DNA of 64,000 bases from Allorhodopirellula heiligendammensis. GTDB taxonomy: Bacteria; Planctomycetota; Planctomycetia; Pirellulales; Pirellulaceae. Where the stretch lies: contig NZ_SJPU01000001.1 of NCBI RefSeq assembly GCF_007860105.1, forward strand, positions 1-64,000, given 5' to 3'. Of this stretch, positions 1 to 8,146 are shown piece after piece (positions within the stretch are counted from its first letter, which is position 1; each line of letters opens with the position of its first letter). The notes under the pieces were generated by a model. That model worked only from the letters and a program-made list of their open reading frames with translations, was not told where the DNA came from and did not search any database. The translations under genes were made by a program, and so were the position numbers.

Positions 1-321
1 GACATGTACGTTCCTGCAAAGAAGATGTGAGAATTCTCTTTGAAGGATGGCATGTCCACACTTTTTTATCCATCCGTCGTAACTTCCGCGACTTCAAACC
101 CGGCGCACGCTTTAGTCGGATGAGCCAATTTGCATTGTTCAATTTGCAGTTTGCAATCATCCCCCCGGCATGACCGAAGTCACCCTCGGAGTCGCCGCGG
201 CCATGCGGCGATTGCTGAAATAGATTTTTTCGGTTGGCGTGACCAAACGTGTCCAGGGATAGTAGATAATCGAGTCGATCTACAAAGGCTCCAACACGGG
301 CAACTTAAAAGGAGAATTGCC
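1..321. other. leading non-coding stretch
   Basis: I see no convincing gene here. Longer open frames in this stretch are biased and unrelated to any family I know. A good ribosome binding site (AGGAG, near 309-313) precedes the next gene at 322, so its 5' untranslated region lies here. No clear promoter was recognised. Confidence 0.4.
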
Positions 322-624
322 ATGTCTCAGTTTCGTCACGGAGATGTCATGGTGGAGGAAGTTTCGATACTTCCCGACGTTCGTCGCAAGGCTCAGCATA
401 CGATCCTGGCTCACGGCGAGTTGACAGGTCATTGCCACCGGATTGCCGAGCGGGGGTCGGCGGATCTTTATGACACACCGGACGGGGTGTTCCTGCATGT
501 CACGGCGAACGCGGCGACGCTGGTCCATGACGAGCACGCGTCGATTTCGCTGCCGTCGGGGTTTTATCGCGTTTGGCGGCAGCGCGAATATTCACCCGAA
601 GAAATTCGCATCATCCGGGATTGA
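322..624 (+). CDS. small conserved hypothetical protein
   Basis: A 100-residue protein starting at ATG 322 behind a strong AGGAG site. The reading frame is open further upstream, but the ribosome binding site and the conserved-looking start (MSQFRHGDVMVEEV) favour this codon. The sequence is soluble, with a central His-rich patch (HGELTGHCHRIA) and a C-terminal RVWRQREYSPEE tail. I do not recognise a characterised family. It ends 4 bases before the DUF6745-type gene, so the two are probably cotranscribed. The product may be a partner of that leucine-rich protein; this is inferred from spacing only. Confidence 0.75.
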   Translation: MSQFRHGDVMVEEVSILPDVRRKAQHTILAHGELTGHCHRIAERGSADLYDTPDGVFLHVTANAATLVHDEHASISLPSGFYRVWRQREYSPEEIRIIRD

Positions 625-628
625 ACTC

Positions 629-1564
629 ATGTCGATGACACCCAAACAAGCTCGCGAGCACATCCTTGCCGGTGAAACCAAAGCGGTTCGCGTCGACGGC
701 AGCATCGACTTGAGTGGAACCGATGTGAAGTCGATCGTTGGATCGGTTGCCTGCAATGATTTGAACCTAAGCAATACCCCGATAGAGAAACTGTCATCAA
801 AAGTCAAAGTGCGATCGCGTTTGGAGTTGGACAACTGCAAACAACTTGAGCGTTTGCCCGCCGGCCTGACTTGTGGCTCGCTCAGCCTGCGCGGTTGCAC
901 GTTTTTGGATCGGTTGCCGGAACGATTGAGCACGTGGTTTTTGAACGCCAGCGATTGTCCTCGCCTGTCGAAGTGGCCAGAGGACGCCACGATCCGCAAT
1001 GGCAATGTGCAGTTGAGGAATTGTGTGGAGATCCGCAATCTTCCCGAGTGGCTAGGACCGCTCGGGCAGCTTGACTTGGCCGGATGCGTGAACTTGCACG
1101 ACGTTCCTGAAGGGCTGCGAGTGTCGGGTTGGATTGATATTGGTGGTTCGAGCATCACTTCGCTACCTCAGTCACTTCAATCGGCTCCGCTGCGTTGGCG
1201 GAGTGTTCCGGTAACGCACGAAATTGCGTTCGAGCCGGACAAGATTACGTCCAAACAGGTCTTGGCGGAAAAGAATGCCGAGCTTCGTCGCGTCATGATT
1301 GAGCGGATGGGATACCTGCGTTTTTCACAGGAAGTGGACGCGAAGGAGTTGGATGAAGATACTGATGCTGGCGGAAAGCGACAGCTTTTGAAGATCGAAA
1401 TGGGTGACGACGAGCCGTTGGTTGGATTGGCGTGCCGCTGTCCGTCCACGGATCGGCAATATTTCCTGCGTGTTCCACCCACCATCGAAACTTGTCATCA
1501 AGCCGCCGCGTGGATGGCTGGCTTTGACGATCCGGCTCTTTATCAGCCGGTGATCGAAACGTGA
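629..1564 (+). CDS. DUF6745-like leucine-rich repeat protein
   Basis: A 311-residue protein starting at ATG 629, just after the stop of the upstream small gene. Residues 20-190 form irregular leucine-rich repeats (LDLSGTDVKS, LDNCKQLERLPAGL, LRNCVEIRNLPEWL). The last 110 residues contain the block I associate with DUF6745: a PDKIT...KNAELRRVMIERMGY segment, then LDEDTD, then a CPSTDRQY/LRVPP segment and a closing WMAGF. The molecular function of this family is unknown. In my recollection it is often found near WGR or repeat proteins; here a WGR/leucine-rich gene follows. The family call rests on memory of the C-terminal motif. Confidence 0.65.
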   Translation: MSMTPKQAREHILAGETKAVRVDGSIDLSGTDVKSIVGSVACNDLNLSNTPIEKLSSKVKVRSRLELDNCKQLERLPAGLTCGSLSLRGCTFLDRLPERLSTWFLNASDCPRLSKWPEDATIRNGNVQLRNCVEIRNLPEWLGPLGQLDLAGCVNLHDVPEGLRVSGWIDIGGSSITSLPQSLQSAPLRWRSVPVTHEIAFEPDKITSKQVLAEKNAELRRVMIERMGYLRFSQEVDAKELDEDTDAGGKRQLLKIEMGDDEPLVGLACRCPSTDRQYFLRVPPTIETCHQAAAWMAGFDDPALYQPVIET

Positions 1565-1573
1565 GTTTTCGGA

Positions 1574-1625
1574 GTGGATCTTGTAAAATATTCAATTTGC
1601 ATGGGGGATCTTTAACAAGATCCAC
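1574..1625. repeat. 52-bp palindromic TIR repeat, copy 1
   Basis: The element begins GTGGATCTTG and ends CAAGATCCAC, an inverted terminal pair, with an inner GGATCTTT next to the right arm. It lies in the intergenic region before the STM4015-type gene. Related copies are at 4616-4665 and 8070-8122. Confidence 0.75.
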
Positions 1626-1696
1626 TACGGCTGCTTGATTTGGTAAATTCACGCATATCTTCAATCTTCTTTTCTCCTATCCAAACGGATTGACCA

Positions 1697-2893
1697 ATGG
1701 AACGACGCGAGTTGATTTTTATGGATTCGGCATCCAACAAATTTTGGAACATCGAACTGGATGGGAGTTCTCATACGGTCACCTACGGTCGGTCGGGCAC
1801 GGATGGCCAAACGAAAACGAAATCGTTCGCTGATGACGAAGCCGCAAAAAAAAACTTCGATAAACTGGTCAGCGCGAAGCTAAAAAAGGGCTACGTCGAT
1901 ACCGGCAGCGCGTCCGCGTCAACGGGCGATGACGGCGATGGGATTCCAACGCTCGCCTTTCGATCCGTAGTCAAGCAAGACGATTTGTATCACAACGCCA
2001 AAACGTTCATCGGAAAACGAGTCGCTGACTACGATCCTGATAGAAAGCCTGCTGCTGGTGGCAAGACGGTTTACCGATTCCGCAGCGAATGGGATGCCCC
2101 GAACTGCATCCCGCACTTGAAGCAGTTTCTGGCGACCGACGCAGCGACGGAAGCGGTTGGTATCATCATCGGGAATTGGGCGGGGGAGGACAGTGACCCC
2201 AATGAAGTCATCAAGTTGTTGTGCGATAGCAGCGACCAGCTCGAAAGTTTGAAAGCGATCTATCTAGGCGACATCATTTCCGAAGAAAACGAAATGTCGT
2301 GGATCCATCAAGCCGACGTGTCGCCATTGCTGGAAGCGTTTCCGAACTTGGAACTGCTTCGAACGCGTGGCGGAAACGATCTGGCGATTAGCAAACCAAA
2401 GCACGCTAAGTTGCGCGGCCTCATTTGCGAGTCGGGTGGGTTGCCGGCTGAAGTTGTTCGTGCGATCGTTCGATCGGATTTCCCAGAGCTGGAGCACTTG
2501 GAGTTGTGGCTGGGGACCGAAGAGTACGGTGGCGACAGTTCGGTTGAGGATCTGCAACCGATTTTGAGCGGCGAGCTGTTTCCCAAGTTGAAATACCTTG
2601 GCTTGCGGAATTGTGAGTTCGCCGACGGCATCGCGGCCGTGATCGTCAACAGCCCGCTGGTGCAGCGAATCGAAACGCTCGATCTTTCGCTCGGTGTGAT
2701 GACGGATGAAGGAGGCCGCGCGTTGCTGTCGTTGCCCACCAGCGGAGTGCTGCAACACGCCAGTCTGCACTACAACTATCTAACCAAAGAAGTCACGAAT
2801 TTGTTGAGCAAACTGCCCATCAATTTGGATCTGTCGAAGCCTTCCCACATGGACGACGACGAAGAGTGGCGTTTCGTAGCGGTCGGTGAGTAG
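1697..2893 (+). CDS. WGR domain / STM4015 family leucine-rich protein
   Basis: A 398-residue protein. Residues 3-65 form a WGR domain (NKFWNIELDGSSHTVTYGRSG...KTKSF), a fold known from PARP-type and nucleic-acid-linked proteins. The rest matches the STM4015-type repeat protein, with several leucine-rich strands (LELLRTRGG, LEHLELWLG, LKYLGLRNCEF, IETLDLSLG). It is the first gene of the coupled STM4011-4015 locus: its stop at 2891-2893 overlaps the next start at 2886. The biochemical role is unknown. Leucine-rich repeats suggest a binding or scaffolding role for the enzymes downstream (inference). Confidence 0.75.
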   Translation: MERRELIFMDSASNKFWNIELDGSSHTVTYGRSGTDGQTKTKSFADDEAAKKNFDKLVSAKLKKGYVDTGSASASTGDDGDGIPTLAFRSVVKQDDLYHNAKTFIGKRVADYDPDRKPAAGGKTVYRFRSEWDAPNCIPHLKQFLATDAATEAVGIIIGNWAGEDSDPNEVIKLLCDSSDQLESLKAIYLGDIISEENEMSWIHQADVSPLLEAFPNLELLRTRGGNDLAISKPKHAKLRGLICESGGLPAEVVRAIVRSDFPELEHLELWLGTEEYGGDSSVEDLQPILSGELFPKLKYLGLRNCEFADGIAAVIVNSPLVQRIETLDLSLGVMTDEGGRALLSLPTSGVLQHASLHYNYLTKEVTNLLSKLPINLDLSKPSHMDDDEEWRFVAVGE

Positions 2894-4022
2894 CCGCACC
2901 ATGACGATCCTAACGACCAACGCAAACCAACATTGGGTCATCGCGGACCCGACCAGCCAGCGATTTACCGATTACTGCGTCGCAGCCGAATCTTCGGGCT
3001 TGCCACGACCGATTTGCGTCGACTGGATTGATTTGATTGAGCACGGCACCGATATTCTCGACGACATTTCGGTGAACGCTCGTTTGCGGATTGATTCGTT
3101 TGGACAGCGTGGTGAGGTGATCGCCGCCTTGATTCGTCACGGCGCGGGAACGCTAGTTCCACGTGACGGCGAGATTCAGTCGTTGGATGCGCAGTATGCC
3201 GGGCTGTGCCGAGTCTTGCGTGCCATCGCAGATTGGTCGACGCGTCGCACCGACGTGCGTCTCGATCAAGACCCACGGGAAGTCGCCGTCATGTTCGACA
3301 AGTGGGCGAGCCATCATCGCGTCGTGCCCGATCGACCAAATACGATCCTGTTGCCATCGGAACCGCGAGAACTGAATGAAACACTTCTGCCGTTCGTCGA
3401 TGAGTGCGGAGGCCGCGTTTTTGTGAAGCCTCGTTACGCATCATCCGCGTCGGGCGTCGGTTGTTACCGAGTTAGCGGTCATCGCCAGCAACTGATAGCT
3501 CCCATCGAAATCGTGCGAGATTCCGAGGGAGTTCGCTTGTTCAACTCTCTGCGAGTGCGTTCGTTTACCGATGCGAGGGACATTCAAGACATTTTCAGCG
3601 TGCTGATTCCGCAAGGCATGATCGCCGAAGCCGCCGTCAACAAAGCTCGTGTCTATGGCGATCGGTTTGATTTGCGAATCGTTGTCGTGAGCGGCCAAGC
3701 GGATCATGTGGTGGTGCGACAAAGTCCCTCGCCAATCACCAATCTGCATCTTGGAAATCGACGTGGATCGCTGAACTCCGTTCGCGACGTAGTGGGTACG
3801 CGGCGGTTGCGTGATTGCCAAGAACTCGCGTTGCATGCGGCGAGCCAATTTCCAAGAACGCTGTATTGCGGCGTTGACATTTTGGTGCCTCGACGGGGCA
3901 AGCCGTTGGTGTGCGAAGTCAACGCGTTCGGTGACTTTTTGCCCAACTTCGTCGTAGGTGGCAAGACGGTTTACCAAGCGATCGTGCAAGCAAGACCGTT
4001 GCCAGAGGAGGCGGCATTTTGA
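2886..4022 (+). CDS. STM4014 family ATP-grasp-like protein
   Basis: A 378-residue protein starting at GTG 2886 (an in-frame ATG lies at 2901). The middle and C-terminal parts have an ATP-grasp layout. There is a lysine in GGRVFVKPRYASSASGVG for nucleotide binding. FDLRIVVVSGQ is the typical strand, and ILVPRRGKPLVCEVNAFGDF supplies the acidic and Asn metal ligands. ATP-grasp enzymes join a carboxylate to an amine or thiol through an acylphosphate. It overlaps its neighbours at both ends and sits in the order conserved for STM4011-4015 loci. The substrate is unknown. Confidence 0.75.
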   Translation: MSSRTMTILTTNANQHWVIADPTSQRFTDYCVAAESSGLPRPICVDWIDLIEHGTDILDDISVNARLRIDSFGQRGEVIAALIRHGAGTLVPRDGEIQSLDAQYAGLCRVLRAIADWSTRRTDVRLDQDPREVAVMFDKWASHHRVVPDRPNTILLPSEPRELNETLLPFVDECGGRVFVKPRYASSASGVGCYRVSGHRQQLIAPIEIVRDSEGVRLFNSLRVRSFTDARDIQDIFSVLIPQGMIAEAAVNKARVYGDRFDLRIVVVSGQADHVVVRQSPSPITNLHLGNRRGSLNSVRDVVGTRRLRDCQELALHAASQFPRTLYCGVDILVPRRGKPLVCEVNAFGDFLPNFVVGGKTVYQAIVQARPLPEEAAF

Positions 4023-4690
4023 ATCACATACGTGCTATGGTGTTTGACCTCGATCAGACGCTGTTTGATCGGCAGCTTGCCTTTGACCGCTGGACGGACA
4101 GCTTGAATGTTTCGCATCGCGACCGAACGCGATTGCGAACGCTGGATCAAAACGGGTCGGGGGATCGTCTTGAACTATTTGCCGAGTATGGGTCGATGAA
4201 GGGCGAGACGATTGACCAGCGCGGTTTCGTCAGAGCGCTCGTTCAATTCATCGAGCTTCATCGCGGGCTGGTTGCGAGTTTGCAGCGTTTGCGAGAGCGA
4301 TTCCATCTGGCGGTGTTGACCAATGGTGGCACGGAGACTCAACATGCCAAGCTGCGATTCTTGGCACTCGACCAAGTCTTTTCAGCCGATCGCATTTTCG
4401 TGTCGCAGCAAATTGGTTTTTCAAAACCCGACCGACGGGCGTTTGATCGGGTCGCCGCCGCGTTGGATACGCCTGCCCATCAGTGTCTGTACTTTGGAGA
4501 TCGAGTCGACACCGACATTACCGCGGCCCGCAAAGCCGGTTGGATGGCTTGTCATGTCCGTTGCCCGGCGGATTTGATCGTGCAGGTAAACAGTTTGGGA
4601 CCAAACTTTGATGGAGTGGATCCAATTAAAGACTCCAATGCGGAAGGATCTTTATCAAGATCCACTGAGGGAGTCGCGCACCCATGCTGA
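4019..4690 (+). CDS. HAD-superfamily hydrolase with repeat-encoded C-terminus
   Basis: A 223-residue haloacid-dehalogenase-type phosphatase. It probably starts at TTG 4019, which overlaps the stop of the ATP-grasp gene; ATG 4037 would cut into motif I. Motif I is VFDLDQTLFD (catalytic Asp10 and Asp12), motif II is VLTNGG, and the later motifs are FSKPDRRAF and YFGDRVDTDI. It therefore likely dephosphorylates a small molecule. The last 25 or so residues (from about GVDPIKDSN) are encoded by a mobile palindromic repeat also present at 1574 and 8070. The frame stays open through it and ends inside the next gene's start. HAD genes are not an invariant part of this locus in my recollection. Confidence 0.8.
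   Translation: MNHIRAMVFDLDQTLFDRQLAFDRWTDSLNVSHRDRTRLRTLDQNGSGDRLELFAEYGSMKGETIDQRGFVRALVQFIELHRGLVASLQRLRERFHLAVLTNGGTETQHAKLRFLALDQVFSADRIFVSQQIGFSKPDRRAFDRVAAALDTPAHQCLYFGDRVDTDITAARKAGWMACHVRCPADLIVQVNSLGPNFDGVDPIKDSNAEGSLSRSTEGVAHPC
4616..4665. repeat. 50-bp palindromic TIR repeat inside HAD gene, copy 2
   Basis: The element runs GTGGATCC...GGATCTTTATCAAGATCCAC and belongs to the same family as copies at 1574 and 8070. It lies within the 3' coding end of the HAD gene, where it is translated in frame. Confidence 0.7.
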
Positions 4691-5493
4691 ATCATATCGG
4701 ACGCAGCGACATCCTGATGATGACGCTCGACACCCTGCGTTTTGACGTCGCTCAATCGCTGTTTGAGCAAGAACGATTGCCCAACTTGTCACGGTATTTG
4801 CCGGCCGACGGTTGGCAACGTCGGCACTCGCCCGCGACGTTCACCTATGCCGCTCATCACGCGTTCTTTGCTGGTTTCTTACCCACGCCAATTGATCCTG
4901 AGCCACACCAACGGTTGTTCGCTTCAGAATTCGGTGGCAGTGATACCACGGGACCGCAAACGTTTGTCTTTCCAGAAGCGACACTTCCTCAATCGCTTTC
5001 ACGACTCGGCTACCGCACGATCTGCGTTGGCGGAACGGGGTTCTTCAACCCGGACAATGCACTCGGACGTGTATTGCCGGACCTGTTCGACGAAGCCCAT
5101 TGGTCTGAATCCATGAGCGTTGTCGATCAAGATTCGCCAGCCCATCAAGTCGACTGTGCCATCGAATCCACCGAGAGATATCCAGATAAGCGGGTGTTCT
5201 GCTTCATCAATTTCTCAGCGATTCATCAACCGAACTGGTTTTACGCATGCAATGAACGGCCGCACAATGACTCGCCGCAAAAGGGACGTGATACGCTCAT
5301 CAGTCATGGTGAAGCTTTGGTGGTGATCGACCGCGAGATCCCGAGGTTGCTGGAGTGTTTTCGGCGGCGAGGCAGTCTGTTTGCACTTCTCTTTTCAGAT
5401 CATGGGACTGCCTACGGCGAAGAGGGTTACTGGGGACATCGACTCGCTCATCGTGTTGTTTGGGAGGTGCCTTATGCCGACTTCCAGTGGTAA
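4684..5493 (+). CDS. STM4013 family sulfatase-fold hydrolase
   Basis: A 269-residue alkaline-phosphatase/sulfatase-fold protein. Near the N-terminus the metal-binding Asp is followed by DTLRFD (residues 16-21), the position where sulfatases place the metal-ligand/nucleophile region. Near the C-terminus SDHG (residues 238-241) plus YWGHRLAH give the second metal-binding set. No formylglycine CxPxR signature is present, so it is more like a phosphodiesterase or phosphotransferase than a classical sulfatase. There is no signal peptide, so it should act in the cytoplasm. It overlaps the HAD gene by 7 bases and the radical SAM gene by 20. Confidence 0.8.
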   Translation: MLNHIGRSDILMMTLDTLRFDVAQSLFEQERLPNLSRYLPADGWQRRHSPATFTYAAHHAFFAGFLPTPIDPEPHQRLFASEFGGSDTTGPQTFVFPEATLPQSLSRLGYRTICVGGTGFFNPDNALGRVLPDLFDEAHWSESMSVVDQDSPAHQVDCAIESTERYPDKRVFCFINFSAIHQPNWFYACNERPHNDSPQKGRDTLISHGEALVVIDREIPRLLECFRRRGSLFALLFSDHGTAYGEEGYWGHRLAHRVVWEVPYADFQW

Positions 5494-6835
5494 GCGCGAG
5501 CGAGTTTCCTGCGGGCACCGGTCGCAGACTTTGGCGGCTGCGATCGCGGAGGATCAGTACGCCGGATATGCCTACGCGTATCCTCACAAGACATCCTATC
5601 GCGAGCTTGATCCGCCAGTTTCGCTTGCGGAAGCTTGGGCGGCGGAAGACAAATCGCAACTCTATTTGTATTTGCATTTGCCGTTCTGCGAAATGCGATG
5701 CGGCTTCTGCAACTTGTTCACGGCGTCACAGCCCGCCGACGAACTGGTCCAACAAACGCTCGACGCGATTGCTCGTCAATCACGGATTGTCGCAGGCGCG
5801 GTCCAGCCGCAGGCGATCGCCCAAGTCGCCATCGGCGGAGGGACACCGACGTATTTAAACGCGTCGGAACTGCGGCGTGTGTTTGAAATAATTCGGCGGG
5901 ACTGGCCTGTTGATCTTGGAAGTGTTCCGTTTTCGGTCGAAGTCTCTCCAGCGACGGTCGATGCCGACAAGCTCCGTTTGATGGTCGATTTTGGCGTTCG
6001 TCGAATTAGCATGGGGGTGCAAAGTTTTGTCGAGCGCGACCTCAGTAGCTTGGGCCGACCACAAAAGAACGACCAAGTGGATTCCGCGATCGACTTGATA
6101 CGCAGAAGCGGTGTCGAAGTTTTCAATTTGGATCTGATCTACGGAAATCACGATCAAACCGAATCGGACTGGTTACGGACCGTGCAACACGCACTCGACT
6201 ACCGCCCCGAAGAGGTTTTCTTGTATCCGTTGTACGTTCGCGAATTGACGGGGCTCGGACGAACCGGACGCAGCCCGGCTGAAAATCGCCGACACTTGTA
6301 CGGGCTGGGCCGCGACTTGCTGCTGCAAGCCGGTTTCCGACAAATTTCGATGCGCATGTTTCGCCGCGTCGATGTTGACTACTCCACCCAGCATTGTTGC
6401 CAGGAAGACGGCATGGTTGGGCTGGGGCCGGGTGCGAGGAGCTACACATCGGCACTGCACAGCAGCAGCGAGTATGCAGTCAGCGGTCTTGGCGTCCGAA
6501 AAATCATCGCCAATTTCAATGAGCGTAGTGACGAGCAATTCGGACGGGCCGACTACGGCGTCTGGCTCAATGAGGAGGAGCAATCGCGACGCTATCTGAT
6601 CCGGTCGTTGCTGCAGATCGACGGCCTGGGCCGCCAAGCATTCATCATTCAGTTTGGTGACGACGTGCGGAATCTGTTGCCGCAGGTCGATGAACTGGTC
6701 GAACAAGGCGTCGCCGAGCTGACACCCGATCGACTGTTTTTGAATGAGGAAGGGCTAACGCATAGCGATGTCATCGGTCCATGGTTGTATTCACATTCGG
6801 TCCGCCAGCGCATGGAGCAGTTTCATTTGCGATGA
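5474..6835 (+). CDS. STM4012 family radical SAM protein
   Basis: A 453-residue radical S-adenosylmethionine enzyme. The start ATG 5474 lies inside the end of the preceding gene, as expected for this coupled locus. The cluster motif is CEMRCGFC (Cys72, Cys76, Cys79), followed by GGGTPTYL and the HemN-like GVRRISMGVQSF. A HemN-type C-terminal domain (GLGPGARSYTS ... RRYLIRSLLQIDG) follows. The enzyme should cleave SAM to a 5'-deoxyadenosyl radical; the substrate is unknown. It is similar to coproporphyrinogen dehydrogenase-like proteins but belongs to the STM4012 group by context. Confidence 0.85.
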   Translation: MPTSSGKRERVSCGHRSQTLAAAIAEDQYAGYAYAYPHKTSYRELDPPVSLAEAWAAEDKSQLYLYLHLPFCEMRCGFCNLFTASQPADELVQQTLDAIARQSRIVAGAVQPQAIAQVAIGGGTPTYLNASELRRVFEIIRRDWPVDLGSVPFSVEVSPATVDADKLRLMVDFGVRRISMGVQSFVERDLSSLGRPQKNDQVDSAIDLIRRSGVEVFNLDLIYGNHDQTESDWLRTVQHALDYRPEEVFLYPLYVRELTGLGRTGRSPAENRRHLYGLGRDLLLQAGFRQISMRMFRRVDVDYSTQHCCQEDGMVGLGPGARSYTSALHSSSEYAVSGLGVRKIIANFNERSDEQFGRADYGVWLNEEEQSRRYLIRSLLQIDGLGRQAFIIQFGDDVRNLLPQVDELVEQGVAELTPDRLFLNEEGLTHSDVIGPWLYSHSVRQRMEQFHLR

Positions 6836-7755
6836 ACGTGACGCGAATTTTGTATCGAGGCTCGCTATCGAGCTGCAACTATGCGTGCGGGTATTGTCCG
6901 TTCGCCAAGACGACCAATACACGCGCGGAGCTGGACCGCGACTGGCAACAGCTCGATCGTTTTGTGGATTGGGTCGAGGCTAGCCAGCGGCCCGTCGGAG
7001 TCCTGATCACACCTTGGGGCGAAGCGATCATCCATCGGTACTGTCGTGAGGCGATGATTCGGCTGTCTTGGATGGATCACGTGCATCGAGTCGTCATTCA
7101 AACTAACTTGAGCGGTCACCTGGATGACCTTTCTGAAGCTCGCGTCGATCGCATGGCGATCTGGGCCACGTTTCATCCCGATGAAACCGACTTGCCGAGG
7201 TTCTTAAAACGATGTCAGACTTTGGACGATTTGGGAATTCGATTCAGTGTTGGCGTGGTGGGGTTCAAGGAACACTTTGACGCCATCGCGAATTTGAGAA
7301 GTCGTTTGGGATCGGACATCTATCTGTGGGTAAACGTGCCCAAGAGCAGCAACATTCAGTACAGCGCGGACGACGTTCATTTTCTGCAATCCGTCGATCC
7401 CTACTTTCGCTGGAATGCACATCGTTGGCCAAGTCTGGGAAAGCCTTGTCAAACCGGATGGTCATCGTTCACCGTGGATGGCGAGGGCGAAGCACGCCGA
7501 TGCCATTTTGTTGACGATGTGATTGGAAACATCTATCAGGATAATATCTGGGCGTCACTCCAGCGGCGCGACTGCCCCAACGCCACCTGTGGCTGTCACA
7601 TCGGGTACGTCCACCGCGACGACTTCGAGCTTGACCGGGTCTACGGAGGCAACCTTCTCGAGCGCATCCCAAATCATTGGCCCGATGTGGATTCCACGAT
7701 GACTCACCCGCCATCGCCCCACGGACTTCCGATTTTTCCACATTCGGGCGATTGA
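6832..7755 (+). CDS. STM4011 family radical SAM protein
   Basis: A 307-residue radical SAM protein starting at ATG 6832, overlapping the stop of the STM4012 gene by 4 bases. The cluster motif CNYACGYC (Cys15, Cys19, Cys22) is at the N-terminus. A later stretch has Cys-containing segments (GKPCQTGWSS, RRCHFVDDVIGN, CPNATCGCHIGYVH) like the auxiliary-cluster or zinc sites of SPASM-type enzymes. It is the last gene of the locus. Two different radical SAM enzymes next to an ATP-grasp protein and a phosphatase suggest biosynthesis of a modified small molecule or peptide (inference). Confidence 0.85.
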   Translation: MNVTRILYRGSLSSCNYACGYCPFAKTTNTRAELDRDWQQLDRFVDWVEASQRPVGVLITPWGEAIIHRYCREAMIRLSWMDHVHRVVIQTNLSGHLDDLSEARVDRMAIWATFHPDETDLPRFLKRCQTLDDLGIRFSVGVVGFKEHFDAIANLRSRLGSDIYLWVNVPKSSNIQYSADDVHFLQSVDPYFRWNAHRWPSLGKPCQTGWSSFTVDGEGEARRCHFVDDVIGNIYQDNIWASLQRRDCPNATCGCHIGYVHRDDFELDRVYGGNLLERIPNHWPDVDSTMTHPPSPHGLPIFPHSGD

Positions 7756-7779
7756 CGGATTTACTCGATCTTTCGTTGT

Positions 7780-8034
7780 TCACTCATGAGCCGACGGACA
7801 TTCCGCGGACTTGGTGGCGTTCAGTTCGATGAAGCCTTTCCATTGGTCCGGGACGTCGTCTTCGTAGAAGATCGCTTCGGTCGGGCATTCGGGAACGCAG
7901 GCTCCGCAGTCGATGCATTCATCGGGGTCGATGTAAACCATTGCGTCGTCTTCGTGAAAACATTCGACGGGGCAAACCGGTAAGCAGGCTTTGTCTTTGC
8001 ACCCAATGCAGGGTTGAGTCACCACCATCGCCAT
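7780..8034 (-). CDS. [4Fe-4S]/[3Fe-4S] ferredoxin
   Basis: An 84-residue bacterial ferredoxin. It shows CIGCKDKACLPVCPVECF followed by CIDCGACVPECPTEAIF. The second motif is a complete CxxCxxCxxxCP set and the first is the seven-iron-type variant with a longer spacing. It should act as a soluble low-potential electron carrier. It is convergent with the STM4011 gene, so it could supply electrons to the radical SAM enzymes, though ferredoxins like this serve many partners. Confidence 0.9.
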   Translation of the reverse strand: MAMVVTQPCIGCKDKACLPVCPVECFHEDDAMVYIDPDECIDCGACVPECPTEAIFYEDDVPDQWKGFIELNATKSAECPSAHE

Positions 8035-8069
8035 AAGATAGCCTTTGGTCCGTAGTTTGTTAGTCTGTA

Positions 8070-8122
8070 GTGGATCTTGTTATTGATCCGTCTGAACACG
8101 AAGGATCTTTGACAAGATCCAC
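8070..8122. repeat. 53-bp palindromic TIR repeat, copy 3
   Basis: The element begins GTGGATCTTGT and ends ACAAGATCCAC, with AAGGATCTTTG before the right arm. It lies between the divergent ferredoxin and sigma/kinase genes. It is the third copy of the family seen at 1574 and 4616. Confidence 0.75.
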
Positions 8123-8146
8123 CACAAAGGAAGTGAGAAAGCGAGT

